A DNA stretch of 64,000 nt from Alopecurus myosuroides (Eukaryota > Streptophyta > Magnoliopsida > Poales > Poaceae), in the NCBI GenBank assembly GCA_028641055.1, contig CM054058.1, forward strand, positions 500,295,919 to 500,359,918. The letters are read 5' to 3'. Every line of letters begins with the position of its first letter. The first letter of the stretch is position 1. Of the stretch, positions 10,912 through 22,982 are shown piece by piece. The notes beneath the pieces are model-generated. The model did not search any database, had not been told where the DNA came from, and saw nothing but the letters and a program-made list of their open reading frames with translations. The position numbers and the translations under genes were made by a program.

Positions 10912-11916
10912 TTAAAAGATGCTCACATAAGAATAAGAGTTGAAGCACAATATGAGATCATCAAGAAGCAAATATAAAACAAATTTAAGTCTAACCCACT
11001 TCCTATGAAAAAGAATCTTATAGAAAAACAAGTCAACGAAGCACAAAGTGACTAGCATAGGAAGACAAAATAAGTGCAACTTCAAAAATTTCAACATAAA
11101 GAGGGGAAACTTAATATTGTTGAGATGCATAAAACCATGTTTCCCTCTCTCATAATAACTTTCAGTAGCATCATGAATAAAATTAACAATATAACTATCA
11201 TAAGAAACATTCTTATCACGAGCCACATGCATAAAAAAATTAATACTCTCCACATAAGCATAGTCATTCTTATTAATAATAATGGGAGCAAATTCAACAA
11301 AATAGCTATCATTATTATTCTCATCACCATAATCATCAAATATAGGAGGCATAGTATCATCAAAATAAATTTTCTCCTCAATAGTAGGTGGACTGAAAAT
11401 ATCATATTCATCATTGTAATCACCATATATAGGAAGAATAATATCATCATAAGCAATAGAATAGTTATCGTCCAAAATGTGTTCATTTGTAAACATATCA
11501 TCATTTTTACTAGGAGGAGATGTATCAAACATATAATCATCAGTGGCATAAGGATTTTCAAACACATCATCCACAAGTTTGGATCTTTCTATATCATCAT
11601 TTTCAATATCAAAAGTAGTGTGTTTTTCCCAATCATGATCACTACTATATGTAACATGCATAGGCTCATCATCAAAACAAATTTTCTCCTCCGTGCTTGG
11701 GGAACTAAAAATATCATTTTCATATAAACTAGCTTCCCCAAGCTTAGACTTTTCTATAGCATTAGCAATAATGGTGTTCAAATAATTCATACTAATAACA
11801 TTGCTATTAGCATGCAAATAAAGCTCCATGGGTTTTTTAATTTTCTCTTCAAACACTTCATGTCCTAACTCAAGATAAATATTATAAAGCTCTCTCATAT
11901 TTTTGTTGTTTTCCAT
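10912..11916 (-). CDS. Element B ORF of unknown function, acidic, with hydrophobic C-terminus
   Basis: This is a 334-residue open frame starting MENNKNMREL. Residues 1-60 are helical and charged. Residues ~65-240 are extremely acidic, with repeated DDY/DDI tracts and a twice-repeated EEKI.FDD motif. Residues ~255-334 become hydrophobic (two or more possible membrane-spanning stretches with LFFYKI, LYLLLDDLIL). I recall near-identical proteins annotated across wheat-like genomes as hypothetical repeats. No gag, protease or RT motif is present. It starts ~150 bp after the primer site, where gag would normally be, and is followed at once by the shared 3' module. It may be a gag replacement in a parasitic element. 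Function unknown. Confidence 0.65.
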   Translation of the reverse strand: MENNKNMRELYNIYLELGHEVFEEKIKKPMELYLHANSNVISMNYLNTIIANAIEKSKLGEASLYENDIFSSPSTEEKICFDDEPMHVTYSSDHDWEKHTTFDIENDDIERSKLVDDVFENPYATDDYMFDTSPPSKNDDMFTNEHILDDNYSIAYDDIILPIYGDYNDEYDIFSPPTIEEKIYFDDTMPPIFDDYGDENNNDSYFVEFAPIIINKNDYAYVESINFFMHVARDKNVSYDSYIVNFIHDATESYYERGKHGFMHLNNIKFPLFMLKFLKLHLFCLPMLVTLCFVDLFFYKILFHRKWVRLKFVLYLLLDDLILCFNSYSYVSIF

Positions 11917-12064
11917 TAAGTCTAACTAGTAAATATAAAAACAAGGAATAAGTAAAAATAAGCCTAACTAGTGAAAACAAGAAACAAAAAGATTTAATCG
12001 CAGAATCTAAAGGAAATAACTCCGAGCAGTCACACCCGAGGATGTGAGTACCTTTTACCTTACC

Positions 12065-12082
12065 TAACCGGCAACGGAGCTA
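12065..12082 (-). promoter_or_regulatory. Degenerate primer binding site of element B (tRNA-Asp type)
   Basis: The plus strand reads taaccggcaacggagcta. It differs at about four positions from the tRNA-Asp 3' end (tccccggcaacggcgcca) and lies ten bases before the LTR start at 12093. The intact equivalents in elements C and D support the call. Confidence 0.6.
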
Positions 12083-12092
12083 GAAAAGAGCT

Positions 12093-13254
12093 TGATGTCT
12101 ACGCACGCTTCTATTCTTGTAGACCGTGTTGGGCCTCCAAGTGCAGAGGTTTGTAGAACAGCATCAAGTTTCCCTTAAGTGGATAACCCAAGGTTTATCG
12201 AACTCAGGGAGATAGAGGTCAAAGATATCCCTCTCAAGAAACCTTGCAATTAAGATACAAGAAGTCTTTTGTGTCCCCAATACACCCAATATACTTGTCA
12301 GGTATATAGGTGCACTAGTTCAGCGAAGAGATAGTGAAATGCGAGTAATATGGATGGTTATTAGTAATAATATCAATCTGAAATAAATATGGCAACAAGC
12401 AAACATGTAGCAGAATAGGCGGAAAACGTTGTTTCAATGCTTGGAAACAAGGCCTAGGGATCCTACTTTCACTAGTGGAAACTCTCAAAAATGGTCACAT
12501 AATTGAATAACTACATATCTTCTCTTCACTATGGTACTCTTAACCCTCTCCGGTTGGATAATGAACACTAATCATTGCGTAGAGCTGCAAAAAGCATTCC
12601 TTAAAGTAAGCATTCCCATGTCTAGTTAACCCCACGCTGTCACTATGAGCGCCCTAGAAGGTACTAGACAAACACCACAATTCATAGAGGAGACACACAC
12701 GATGTGCACACTGTCACCTTCACACCGCGGGACAAGGTGACTCAAAATTTCATATTAATAAAACACTTGAGTAGCACAAGATGAAGAGTAACATCTACTT
12801 ATTCAACTATATTACAAAGCTCACGATCACATATAGATCACACCATGGGAGAGAGAGATGAACCACATAGCTACCGGTAGAGCCCTCAACCTCGGGGGAG
12901 AACTACTCCCTCCTCATCATAGGAGACAACAACGACGATGGAGATGGCAGTGGAGTCAATGGAGATGGTTCCGGGGGCACTTCTCCGTCCCGGCAGGGTG
13001 CCAGAACAGAGATCTGTCCCCCGAAACTTGTCGGCGGCGGAGCTACAGATGTATTTTGTGGAAAAGGTCGATTCTCTTAGGGTTTTCCCTAGGGGGAGTA
13101 TAAATAGGCGAAAGGGCGATGCCGGGGGGGTGGCCAGGGGGCCCACACCACCAGGTGGCGCCACCAGGGGGACCCGCGCCACCCCATGGTGTGGCCACCC
13201 TGTGGCCCCCCTCCGGGGCTCTTCGGGACTTCCTGGACCCTCTTTTGCTTCTCC
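12093..13254 (-). repeat. 5' LTR of element B, right end missing
   Basis: It starts TGATGTCTACGCACGCTT and continues through a CCGGCAGGGTGCC segment (12993) to an AT-rich motif (TATAAATA on plus, TATTTATA on minus, ~13098) and a GC-rich tract with GGGGGCCCACACC. It stops near 13254, well short of the expected GACGTATCA end, where CACTA transposase sequence takes over without any terminal motif. A deletion spanning the LTR end and half of CACTA-2 is the simplest explanation. Confidence 0.7.
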
Positions 13255-16200
13255 ACATGACAACACGGCTAGGCCTTGTCGGGTCGGTAATGAAGAAGCA
13301 TTGGTCCACTTGGTTAGCCAAGACCCATGGCTCATTTTTTGCGGTGACATTCGTGCCGAATTTGGCTTCAGGTATAACCATGGTGGTGAAATATTGTCCT
13401 TCTTTCTTCACGCTCTTGGACCATGTGACACGGAACATTGGCACCTTCTCTTTGTAGTAGTCGAGTTCCCATATCTCGTTGATCCTACCATAGTATATTT
13501 CCTTGACGTCACCTGTTAATGATTCCATCGTTACCCCCGAGTTCTGGTATTCGCAATTCCGGTCCTTATTTGCCGTGTAGAATGTGTAACCATTGATATC
13601 GTATGCCTGATAGGTCATGAGGTTGTGTGCGGGACCTTGTGACAATGTGAGTATGTGTTTTTATTCTTCAGAATAAGGCGTCTCCGGGGGTCGGCCATAA
13701 TCTTCTCCCTGAACCACTGTGTGAAACGGATGTTGTGCTCTCTGATTATTTCTGCTTTGGTCCTCTGTTGTCCCCGGTCATTGTAATACTTCGCGATTAA
13801 CATTTTGTGCTCTTCCAACCAAGGATTGACCACTGTTAGGTGTTGTAGCGCGACTAGGTTTGCTCTGTCAAATTCGTTGCTTCAGCCCTGAAAGTCGACA
13901 TCCATTTCGCGCTGGCCCTAGCGGTGTCCCCATTCAGCGAGTCTGCCAAAGTGCCTGTTTACGGGCAGACCAGGGTTCTCATCTTTGTCCAGAAAATTCG
14001 TGCAGAAAGACATGCACTCTTCTGCCAGAAAGCCCTTGGCAATGCTTCCATCTCGACGGGCCCTGTTGCGAACGTATCCTTTGATGGAACCATTCATCCT
14101 TTCGAACGCCATCATGGAGTGTAAAAACGACGGCCCGAGCTGGATGATATCATCCACGACATGGACAAGGAGATGCACCATAATGTCGAAGAATGCAGGT
14201 GTGAAGTATATCCCAAGCTCGCATAGTATCACCACGATCTCTTCCTGCAGCCTTGCGAGTTTCTTCACGCCAATCGACTTCCGAGAGATGACGTGAAAAA
14301 GTTGCAGAGTCCAAACAGCGTTTCGCGGACGTTCTCGTCCATTATCCCTCGAGTTGTAACTGGAAGTATCTGCGTCATCATCACGTGACAGTTGTGAGAC
14401 TTCATCCCGCTGAACTTCTGCGTTGCTACGTCTAGGTATCTTCTTATCTTCCCCGCATAACCGTAAGGAAATTTGACTCCTAGGAGGCACTTAAAGAATT
14501 GGTCCATCTCCTTATCGCTTAGCGTGAAGCACGAAGGGGGACAGTAATATTCCGTCTTCTTGGCCTTTTTGCCCTTGAGGCGACCTTCCGTACAATCTAA
14601 CACATCATCATCATCATCGTTATCGTCATCATCATCCGGTTTTCCTCCATGGAGCTCGCCCCTAATATTCAAAAATCTCAAGTCGTTCCTTGCTTTTGGC
14701 CCATCTTTGGTCCTCTCCGGCATGTTGAGCAGGGTGCCAAGCAGACTCTCGCACACGTTTTCGTGATATATATGAGGTTAAGGCAGTGAGGCGTGTGGAG
14801 AATCTTCCAGTACCTCAGGCCCCAGAGAACAGACCTTGTTTTCCGTACACCCTCCAACGGCGCCGGCGCCTTTCTCTTCTTTCTCGGTGCAGGGCACTCT
14901 TTCCAGTTCATCAACAACTTGTCGATTTCCTCGCCGCTCCTTTGACGTTGGGCTCTTTGCATCTCAACTTCATTGTTGAATAGATTTTTGCGTTTTCTCC
15001 ACGGGTCATCCTTGCGAAGCCACCTTCGATGCCCCAAGAACACGGTTGTCGAAGAACTGGGGTTTCTCTCTAGCTGGAGATACGTAGTGCATCCATGCAC
15101 CTAAAGCATTCACATAATCCGTGCGTCACCTGCCCCGCGACATATCCGTAACCGAGGTAGTCATGCACCGTCGTGATGAGCGCGACTCTCATTGGGAAAA
15201 ACGCTTATCCATAGGCGTCCCACGTATTGGTTGGCTCGTCCCATAACGTGGCTAGCTCCTGTTCCAACAACTGGACATACAGATTGATGCCGTTACCTGG
15301 TTGTTTTGGCCCTTGAATAAGCATACTCATCTGTATGTACTTCCTCTCCAAGCACAACCATGGGGTAGGTTGTATATACATACAAACACGGGCCATGTGC
15401 TATGGGTGCTGCTCTGGTTGCCAAAAGGATTTAGCCCATCCGTACTCATGCACAACCTAATGTTCCTTGAATCGTCCCCAAATTCGGGGAATTCAGTGTC
15501 TAGCGCCTTCCACTGGCTAGCATCTGAGGGGTGTGTCAGCATCGTGCCATCTTTCTCCGGATCAATTCCATCATCCTCTTATGGCTTCTTCCTTTCCGCG
15601 TGCCATCGCATGAGCTTCTCCTGCGTGGGGTCTGCGAAATACCAGTGCAGACGGGAAGTTATCGGAAAGTACGACACCACTTTTCGAGGAGAGGCCTTCT
15701 TCCCTGGCTTGTATCGAGTTGCGTCGCACACCGGACATATGGTTCTCTTCGCGTCCGCGCCCCGATAGATGATGCAGTCATTAATGCAAGCATGGTATTT
15801 CACGTGAGGTAAATCCAGAGGGCACACGACTTTCTTGGCCTCCTCGATGCTCGTTGGACACTTGTTCCCCGTGGGAAAATGGTCGTGCTAGAATGCCATG
15901 TTTTCATCGTCGCTCGCATCAGTCCATCTGTGCTTTGTCTTCATCTCGAGGGTCTTGAGCGTTAAGTTCAAACGGGTATCCTCGCTCGCGCATCCTTCAT
16001 ACAATGGAGTAACCGCGTCTATCTCCAGTTGTGAGAGCCTCGATTTCTCTCTAGCAGCAGCTCTGGTGTTGCTAGTCTCCTTGAGAAGTAGAGCTTGAAC
16101 ATGAGGGTCCCGTACCCAGTCCGACGAGGATGTCCCGTATGCTCCGACATCTTCATCATGATGTCCTCTGTCTTGACCATGATCATGTCCTTCATCATGT

Positions 16201-16460
16201 CCGGGAGACTCTTCATCTTCTCGCTCGCCATCGCCGTTATTATCCTGATCATGATGTCCTTCCTCATATCCGGCCGTCCCATTAGCATCGTGTTCATCTT
16301 CTTCATCACTTGTCGGGTAAGGAGTGTAGCCATCCATGAAACCACGACGGATAAGCTGCGACTCCAAGTCACCGCAATTGTATCTGATCAAGCGTTGCAG
16401 CTTGCATCTTCGACAAGGACAGCTTATCTCCGTCATGTTATTTCGAAACATTTTGGCCGT
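13255..16460 (-). pseudogene. TNP2-type CACTA transposase, decayed (CACTA-2)
   Basis: Fragments in several minus-strand frames match the intact CACTA-1 protein in order. These are the N-terminal transposase-associated domain (CPCRRCKLQRL, ~16420), a zinc-binding block (~15800), the STDGLNPFGNQSS core (~15420), the DUF4218 region (13918-14490) and the DUF4216-like C-terminus (13258-13645; IWELDYYKEKVPMF). Frameshifts and stops separate them near 15840, 15560, 15110, 14760, 14280, 13890 and 13650. The last ~60 residues are replaced by element B sequence. An active homologue would bind element ends and cut and join DNA in the nucleus; this copy cannot. Confidence 0.85.
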
Positions 16461-16802
16461 TGCATGTTTCATAAATCTAGCCACGATGCCTTTTATTATA
16501 TGCATGGTTGCATGCATAGTAAAAAAAAGATCAAAGGACAATTTAATTAGAATCAAATTACGCAATATATGGATGATGCATGCATGGTCGTCGACGGAAA
16601 AATTCGGCATGACCTTTGCTAAAAATAGGACATTCTCGGAGTGCATGGTCGCCGAAATGGAAATGAATCAACATTTTGGAAACACATGGAAACTCATTTT
16701 TAAGACATCCACAATTTTCATCAAAGATACGCAACACAATTTCGCATATGTATATATGCAACCATATGAATCTTCTGTGATGACGTACCGATCGATGAGA
16801 GC

Positions 16803-16912
<110 letters not shown>

Positions 16913-17346
16913 ACCATATATATAAATATTCCTCCAACAACTCACCAACTACAGATCTTGCCGACACGAGACCGAGAGAGTGTGTGTGGCTATAGGGAGT
17001 GAAAAAGATGGAAGAGAAAGTGGTAAAGTGAGATGGGGTGGAGAGAGGAGTGTTTAGTAGAGATTCCCCTCACATATATATCAAATAAAATAGGTTAAAC
17101 AAGCTTAAAATGGTGGGAAATGAGGGAAATGGGATGGTGAGGAGGTGGGGGACGACCAGATCTAAAATGGGGTGGAGAGGTGGGGGAATGGGAGGTGGGA
17201 GGTGGTCCAAATCACTTAAAGGGCTCCCAGGCTTAGCCGTGACGCACCGTGCTTTTGGTGCATCACGGCTATTTCGAATAGGTGTGGCACATATGGGGCG
17301 TGGCGCCACGCCTATCGTTTCTCCTATAGCTGTTTTCCTAGCAGTG

Positions 17347-19077
17347 TAAACAATAAAAACACAAAATTTCTGAGGTGACATGCTACCAACATAAACTTGA
17401 TCATCAATAATGTAAAAGCATAAGTAAGCTGAGATTATAGAACTTCAAAACAAGCATAATAAATAGATTTTTAATAATAGATCATAGCAATCACCTTGCA
17501 TCATGAGAATTAACACAAATAAAAGATCATGAATAACAATGCAACGAAAGATATACGTTTGTTTCAAGTATAGAGAAAACATGTCAAAGTGGGGCAAAAC
17601 ATAAATGCTAGGACACCTTCAAAGTTCATGAGGAAGACTAGAACAAATAATTACAGAACAAGCAATAACACATAATGAATCAATTAATAATGTTTCTAGG
17701 ACAAATGCACATAAAACTCAGAATGACAACTATGCTCTCTCAACCGTGCATAAAGTTAGAAGATGGAAACTCAACATAAAAGTAAAATAAAGGCCCTTCG
17801 CAAGGGGAAGCATGGATCACTCATGTGCTAGAGCTTTTATTTTATCAAACAGAGGTATAAAAAGCTTGAAATTCCTCCCAACCTTCTTACACAAACCATG
17901 GCTAACCGAATCGTCAAGTGCCTGCCAACAATCACATACCATGGAGGAGTGTCTATATTTTAAGAGAGGTGTATGCTTATGTCAACGAATGGTAAACAGA
18001 AAATATAGTACGTCACAAGCTAACTAGACTTCACAAGAGCGGCTCCCATAGAAGGACGCATCTGGGTAGAAGGTCATCCCTCTTTCTCTTTTGTTTACAC
18101 AATTATGCTTTGACTGAAAAATCAGGGGCAAAAATAGTGAAGAGAATTTGTGTTATTAATTTGGGGCTGGGCACTCCACTGCCAGGTCTTCAATCATTGA
18201 ATAAGCAGATGAAGCCACTAGTCCAGGGTGTGAAAGTCCAATCAACAAGTAAGATAAAGATTCTCTATTTACGTCCTCATGAGCTAAAATAGGAGCACAA
18301 ACAGGAGTAATTTTGAAAGTTTTAAAGGTAACACATGAGCAATTTACTTTGGAGTGGCGGTTAAATACCACATGTAGGTAGGTACGGTGGACACAATGGG
18401 AAAACTTTGGTTTTTGGGAATTGGATGCACGGGTAGAGCGCATACTCAGTACAGGTGGAGGCTAGAAAAATACTGGAAGCGACAAATCAAGAGAGCACAA
18501 GAGCCATAATCATGCATAGCGATATAAACATCATTAATCAAAGCATAAGAGGTACCACAAGTTAAAAAACTAAATGATCATGGAGGCAATAAGTGACTTG
18601 TTCATAGTCATAAACATGGTGTGAGCATGCGCCAAGTGAACCAAATAAAACATTCAAAGGAGAACACCACAAATTTATGCTTGTATATGACAAGAACAAC
18701 TCATGATTGTTTCAATGGCACATTAAACACTCTCAGATATTTGAGGATAATCATGCTACTAAATAACCACAAGGATTTAGAACTAAAATAACATCTAGCA
18801 TGATATGAAAAATTCTAGCTACAGTCTATACAAGATTCTACTTGCACTGTTATAATTCTACCTCAAGCAGCAGTTTCTTTTCCCAGCAAGCACCATACAA
18901 AACATGCTTTAACAAAAACTATCTACATGCTACAGAAAGAAAACATGAGAGTACTCACATACCACTACTAAAACTAACAGCTCTGAACAAGAGATGCAAT
19001 AGAAACAAGAGCTAAACAGGAATTTTTGCAGCAACTAGAAACAAAACTAAGAATACTAGCATAACAAGTATTCAAAC
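17347..19077. other. AT-rich 3' non-coding part of element C
   Basis: No gene is visible. The first ~70 bases (taccaacataaacttgatca) read like the 3' untranslated region common to Athila-like elements of cool-season grasses. The final ~120 bases already resemble the equivalent stretch of element B (~9860-9975). Confidence 0.5.
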
Positions 19078-20015
19078 GAAAAAGGAGAGCGTGTCTCTCT
19101 CCCAAACAAGGAATGCTAGGGTCCAACTATATTATTGCAGCAAGGAAAGAAAAATAAAATAAAACAAAATAAAATAAAAACAAAAGAAAAAATAAACAGA
19201 CGCTCCAAGTAAACTTCATATGATGTGACCGAATAAAAATATAGTTTCACTAGAAGTGACCTGATAGATTGTTGATGAAGAAGGGGATGCCTTGGGAATC
19301 CCCAAGCTTATATGTTTGAGTATTATTAATAAATACTTGGATGAACCACGGGGGCATCCCCAAGCTTTGACCTTGCACTCTTCTTGATCACATATATCAC
19401 CCTCTTCTCTTGACCCTTGAAAACTTCCTTCACAACACACTCAAAGAGTAATTCGCATTAGAGGGTTAGTGCAACAATTAAAAATCCATTGGTTCTGTAT
19501 GGAACAAGTGCTATTGATACTTTTAAACATACGCTATAGCTACTGATGTTTCGTGAAGCAAAGAAACCCACTTGACATCGCAAAAGAGCAAATGTAAGAA
19601 AAATGGCCGAATCTGTCAAAACCAGAACAATATGTGAAGACGAATTTTTTCGAGGCACTTACGTTGCTCAGATCAAAAAATTTAAAGAATTTTTTTTTGC
19701 GGAATGAGCCGAGGAATAAGCACAAGAAATGTCAGGTCATTCTGATTTTTCTATGGTTTATACAATTTTTTACGGTGGGGCAGCAGAAATCTGTTTCCTG
19801 CGTAGAAATCCAAAAACCAACTCCAACTCTCGTCAGAAACCTTACTTGGCACTACTAAAACATGAAAATAAAGATAGAAAGGAGTTTCTACAGAAGTATA
19901 CAACCCCTTGACTCAAAGAAAACAGAGAAAAAACAAAGTAAAAAATAAAACCATGGGTTATCTCCCAAGAAGTGCTTTTCTTTAACGCCTTTTAGCTAGG
20001 CCCAGAAAAGTGGAA
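19078..20015 (-). repeat. Shared 3' module, copy 2 (element C)
   Basis: It carries the same ordered landmarks as 9975-10911 and 36198-37112, and is clearly closer to the copy at 36198. It directly follows the protease frame of element C. Confidence 0.7.
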
Positions 20016-20579
20016 TCAAGTATTTTCAAGTGAAGAAACATCCAAATTGTAACTTCTTCGAATTATGGAATAAAAAGGCAACTTCGTTATCTTTCTAGGA
20101 AAGTGTTCCATACTTTTCTTGAGTGGGAACTGAAATTTAATATTCCCCTCTTTCATATCAATAACATAACCAACAGTTCTAAGAAAAGGTCTTCCCAAAA
20201 AAAATTGGACAAGAAGCATTGCACTCAATATTCAAGACAAGAAAATCAACGGGGACAACATTATTATTAACCATGATAAGAACATCATCAAATCTCCCCA
20301 AAGGTATCTTTCTAACATTATCAATAAGACGAATATCCAAATAACAAGTTTCCAATGGAGGTAAATCAAGAATATCATAGAGTTTCTTGGGCATAACAGA
20401 GATACTAGCACCAAGATCACATAGAGAATTGAAATCAAAATCATTCACTTTCATTTTAATAATTTGTTCCCAACCATCATCTAGCTTCCTAGGGATAGAG
20501 GCTTCACATCTTAATTCATCCTCTCTAATTTGCATGAGAGCATTTGTAATATGTTTTGTGAAAGCCATATTCATAGACT
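20016..20579 (-). CDS. Element C retropepsin-like protease segment
   Basis: The frame contains the Athila-type protease core DFDFNSLCDLGASISVMPKK, in which D-L-G-A takes the place of the usual D-T/S-G-A. It is followed by LGRFDDVLIMV and a flap-like VDFLVLNIE, and finally a P.FFGKTF motif. One frameshift near 20205 separates the tail (20016-20228; RPFLRTVGYVIDM). In a live element this domain cleaves the Gag(-Pol) precursor. Here the coding sequence ends at the 3' module, with no RT after it. Confidence 0.8.
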
Positions 20580-20971
20580 AGCATTAGGACAACTAGCAAC
20601 ATTTTGTAAGAACTTAATAAATTCAGTTATGTTGCAATCATCAAATTTAATACCATTTTTATCAAAGATAATGGGACCATTACCTCCCATGTTGCTAAAA
20701 ATTTCAGCACTTTTATCAGGAACATTTTTAGCAGTTTTGCATTTTTAATAGAAGAAGTGGGAGTGTTTCCAACACCATTTACTTTACCATTGATAGTAGA
20801 AGGTTTTCTAGCACGATAAGCTTCAATTTTACTAGTGGTGGTAATGGTGCAAACATTAGCTATATTATTCTTTCTAGCTATTTCATCTTCTTTTTCCCAT
20901 CTAGCATGCAATTCAGCTAACATGCTAACATTATCATCAGTTCGAATTTGAATGACATTTAAAGTTTTAAT
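20580..20971 (-). pseudogene. Linker between gag and protease of element C
   Basis: Open minus-strand frame at 20627-20923 with RWEKEDEIARKNNIA and TTTSKIEAYRARKPSTI motifs. This corresponds to the charged linker between gag and protease in this group. It is separated by frame breaks from both neighbours. Confidence 0.5.
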
Positions 20972-21838
20972 TTATTTAACATCATGAGGCATAACCTTTA
21001 GTTTCCGAAAATCAACATCAAGAGCAAGGCTATCAACTTTAGAAGCAGGAACATCAATTTTGCCAAACTTTTCCTCAATAGATTTATTAAAAGCAGTTTG
21101 TGTACTAATAAATTTTTTAAGCATGTTCTCAAGATCAGAGGGTAAACTTTTATTGTTGTTGTAGGAATTACCATAAGAATTACCATAAGCATTGCTATTA
21201 TTAGGAGGATATGGCCTATAATTGTTGCTACCAAAATTATTCCTATAAGCATTGGTGTTGAAATTATTATTTTTAATGACGTTCACATAAACATGCTCCT
21301 CTTGAGCAACCAAAGAGGATAAAGGAACATTATTTGGATCAATAGGAGCAAGGCCATTCACAAGAATAGACATAATAGCATCAAGTCTATAAATCAAAGA
21401 GGAGGTTTCTTCAACATAATTTACCTTCTTACCAGTTGTAGCTCTCTCGGTGTGCCACTCAGAATAATTTAACATCATAGCATCAAGAAGCTTTGTTGCT
21501 GCCCCCAAGCTAATGGACATAAAGGTTACTCCAGCATTTGAATCCAGAAGGTTCCTTGAAGAAAAATTCAGACCTACATAAAAGGTTTGGATGATCATCC
21601 AAGTAGTCAGTCCATGAGTGGGACAATTCTTTACTAAATATTTCATTCTTTCCCAAGATTTAGCAACATGCTCATTATCAAGTTGCTTAAAATTCATAAT
21701 GCTACTTCTTAAAGACATAATCTTAGCATGAGGATAATATTTTCCAATGAAAGCATATTTACACTTAGTCCAAGAATCAATACTATTTCTAGGCAAAGAC
21801 ATCAACCATTCTTTAGCTCTTCCTCTCAAAGAGAAAGG
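20972..21838 (-). CDS. Element C gag, interrupted by CACTA-1
   Basis: Reading leftward from the insertion point, the frame starts in PFSLRGRAKEWL, the conserved centre of the retrotransposon gag domain. It continues with SLPRNSIDSW..C.YAFIGKYYP and W.RMKYLVKNCPTHGL, then an Asn/Tyr-rich stretch. The domain's first half lies beyond CACTA-1 at 35241-35505. Anything encoded to the right of 21838 in the same open frame is CACTA terminal DNA, not gag. Confidence 0.85.
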   Translation of the reverse strand, partial: PFSLRGRAKEWLMSLPRNSIDSWTKCKYAFIGKYYPHAKIMSLRSSIMNFKQLDNEHVAKSWERMKYLVKNCPTHGLTTWMIIQTFYVGLNFSSRNLLDSNAGVTFMSISLGAATKLLDAMMLNYSEWHTERATTGKKVNYVEETSSLIYRLDAIMSILVNGLAPIDPNNVPLSSLVAQEEHVYVNVIKNNNFNTNAYRNNFGSNNYRPYPPNNSNAYGNSYGNSYNNNKSLPSDLENMLKKFISTQTAFNKSIEEKFGKIDVPASKVDSLALDVDFRKLKVMPHDVK

Positions 21839-21860
21839 CACTAGTACAGATCCCTTCATC

Positions 21861-22137
21861 AGTGGCGCACCAAAAAGAGATTCTATGGCGCACCCCGGGG
21901 CCACAGGGGTGCGCCACAGAACACACGCCACAAAAATATTTTCTGTGGCGCACCAATCCCGTGCGCCACAGAAATACTTACTTCTATGGCGCACCTCCAA
22001 CCTGCGCCACAGAAAGGAGCATTCTATGGCGCACCAGCAACATGCGCCACAGAAATATACAGATTCTATGGCGCACCCGTAGGGATGCGCCACAGAAATA
22101 AGGTGCGCCACAGAAAGATTTACTGGTGCGCCACAGA
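21861..22137. repeat. Left subterminal repeats of CACTA-1
   Basis: About nine copies of the motif GTGGCGCACC or its complement, several paired as short inverted repeats 20-40 bp apart. In En/Spm such arrays bind the TNPA protein. This is assumed, not shown, here. Confidence 0.85.
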
Positions 22138-22406
22138 AAAGGATGATGTTTTTCGAAATTTAATTTGTTTCTGCTGTATACAGTTTGAATATACAGGAAT
22201 TATACAGGAATTATACACAGCAGTGATATTTGACAACATATAACATACTACTGATATTTTACAAAGTTACTTAATCACAATAGTGATACATAGTGCAAAG
22301 TATCGATTTTGTCTCAAAGTGATCACATAGTTACTCGAGTTGTCAAACACATCATCGAACAATTATTGTCACCACATAGTTACTCGAGTTGTCAAGTTAC
22401 AAATGC

Positions 22407-22649
22407 CTAAGCTAAGATGAAATAGACTACAAGCACGGCGACGATGGTGAGCAAGAACGGTAGCTTGATGGAGGTCTTCATCTTGTTCTTCTGTTTCGAC
22501 TGGTGGTCCCTCCACTTCGCAACCGCCTCGTGTCTAGTCTCGTATCCTTTATAGCAGTTGCCGCTGAACTTGTCCACCTGTGCTTTACAGTCCTTCCACT
22601 CGTCATAGACTCCTGGAACCCGACCCTCGAACACCACGTAGTACGTCAT
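22407..22649 (-). CDS. Viroplasmin/RNase H1 N-terminal domain with C-terminal membrane anchor (CACTA-1)
   Basis: Eighty codons. Residues 2-48 (YYVVFEGRVPGVYDEW...VDKFSGNCYKGYETRHEA) match the small hybrid-binding domain at the N-terminus of eukaryotic RNase H1 and in caulimovirus viroplasmin (PF01693). Its known activity in RNase H1 is to hold RNA:DNA hybrids or dsRNA. Residues 49-60 are basic. Residues 62-80 are a hydrophobic helix reaching the last residue, as in tail-anchored proteins. An ATAG acceptor-like sequence abuts the ATG, and a donor-like GTATCG lies at the end of the preceding exon (about 22990). It may therefore be the last exon of the accessory gene rather than a separate gene. 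Confidence 0.75.
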   Translation of the reverse strand: MTYYVVFEGRVPGVYDEWKDCKAQVDKFSGNCYKGYETRHEAVAKWRDHQSKQKNKMKTSIKLPFLLTIVAVLVVYFILA

Positions 22650-22982
22650 CTATATAGATAGACACAAAGCATATTAGTAAGTATAATGCAAAAAACAACT
22701 AAGGCATATATGTTCACCAAAAACAACTAAGGAAACAAAAATAAGCATCAAAGATATACAACATAAAACTAGGCCTAAGTTTAGAGCTAACTAATAGTAG
22801 CTAGCTAGGCCTAATTAAGTTTAGAGCTAACTAATAGTAGCTAGCTAGGCCTAAGTTTAGAGCAAACTAATAGTAGCTAGCTAGGCCTAAGTTTAGAGCT
22901 AAACTAATATAGTAGCTAGGCATATATAAGTTAAGCAAATTTTGTTAAACAAACTAATAGTAGCTAGCTACGCACACCTCGA

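Larger units (their letters stand above)
8819..13254 (-). mobile_element. Element B: non-autonomous Ty3/gypsy element, both LTRs incomplete
   Basis: It comprises a 3' LTR remnant (8819-9190, ending GGAGACGTATCA), an internal region (9191-12092), a decayed tRNA-Asp primer site (12065-12082) and a 5' LTR (12093 to about 13254). The LTR end motifs TGATGTCTACGCACGC and GACGTATCA match a very abundant Pooideae gypsy LTR type (Sabrina/Fatima-like, from memory). No gag, RT or integrase is present, only one ORF of unknown function. The left LTR was interrupted by element A. The right LTR is cut off where CACTA-2 sequence begins. Confidence 0.75.
17347..21838 (-). mobile_element. Element C, left part: Athila-like Ty3/gypsy element (gag-protease only)
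   Basis: This is the 3' portion of a minus-strand element that resumes at 35241 after CACTA-1. From right to left it holds most of gag (20972-21838), protease (20016-20579), the shared 3' module (19078-20015) and ~1.7 kb of AT-rich 3' non-coding DNA (17347-19077). RT, RNase H and integrase are missing: protease is followed directly by the 3' module. The 3' LTR is absent. CACTA-2 sits at the left edge. Confidence 0.75.

Noticed and set aside
11074..11727. Plus-strand 217-codon frame rich in Ile/Asn
   Set aside because: It is the complement of the acidic element B ORF; composition alone keeps it open.
21861..22137. Regularly spaced short repeats resembling a CRISPR array
   Set aside because: Spacing is uneven, orientation alternates, and the repeats are bounded by CACTA termini with a target duplication. 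They are subterminal transposon repeats in a plant genome.
22242..22400. Direct repeat of 'catagttactcgagttgtcaa' (near 22325 and 22375)
   Set aside because: A short local duplication in the 3' flank of the CACTA-1 accessory gene; no further structure found.
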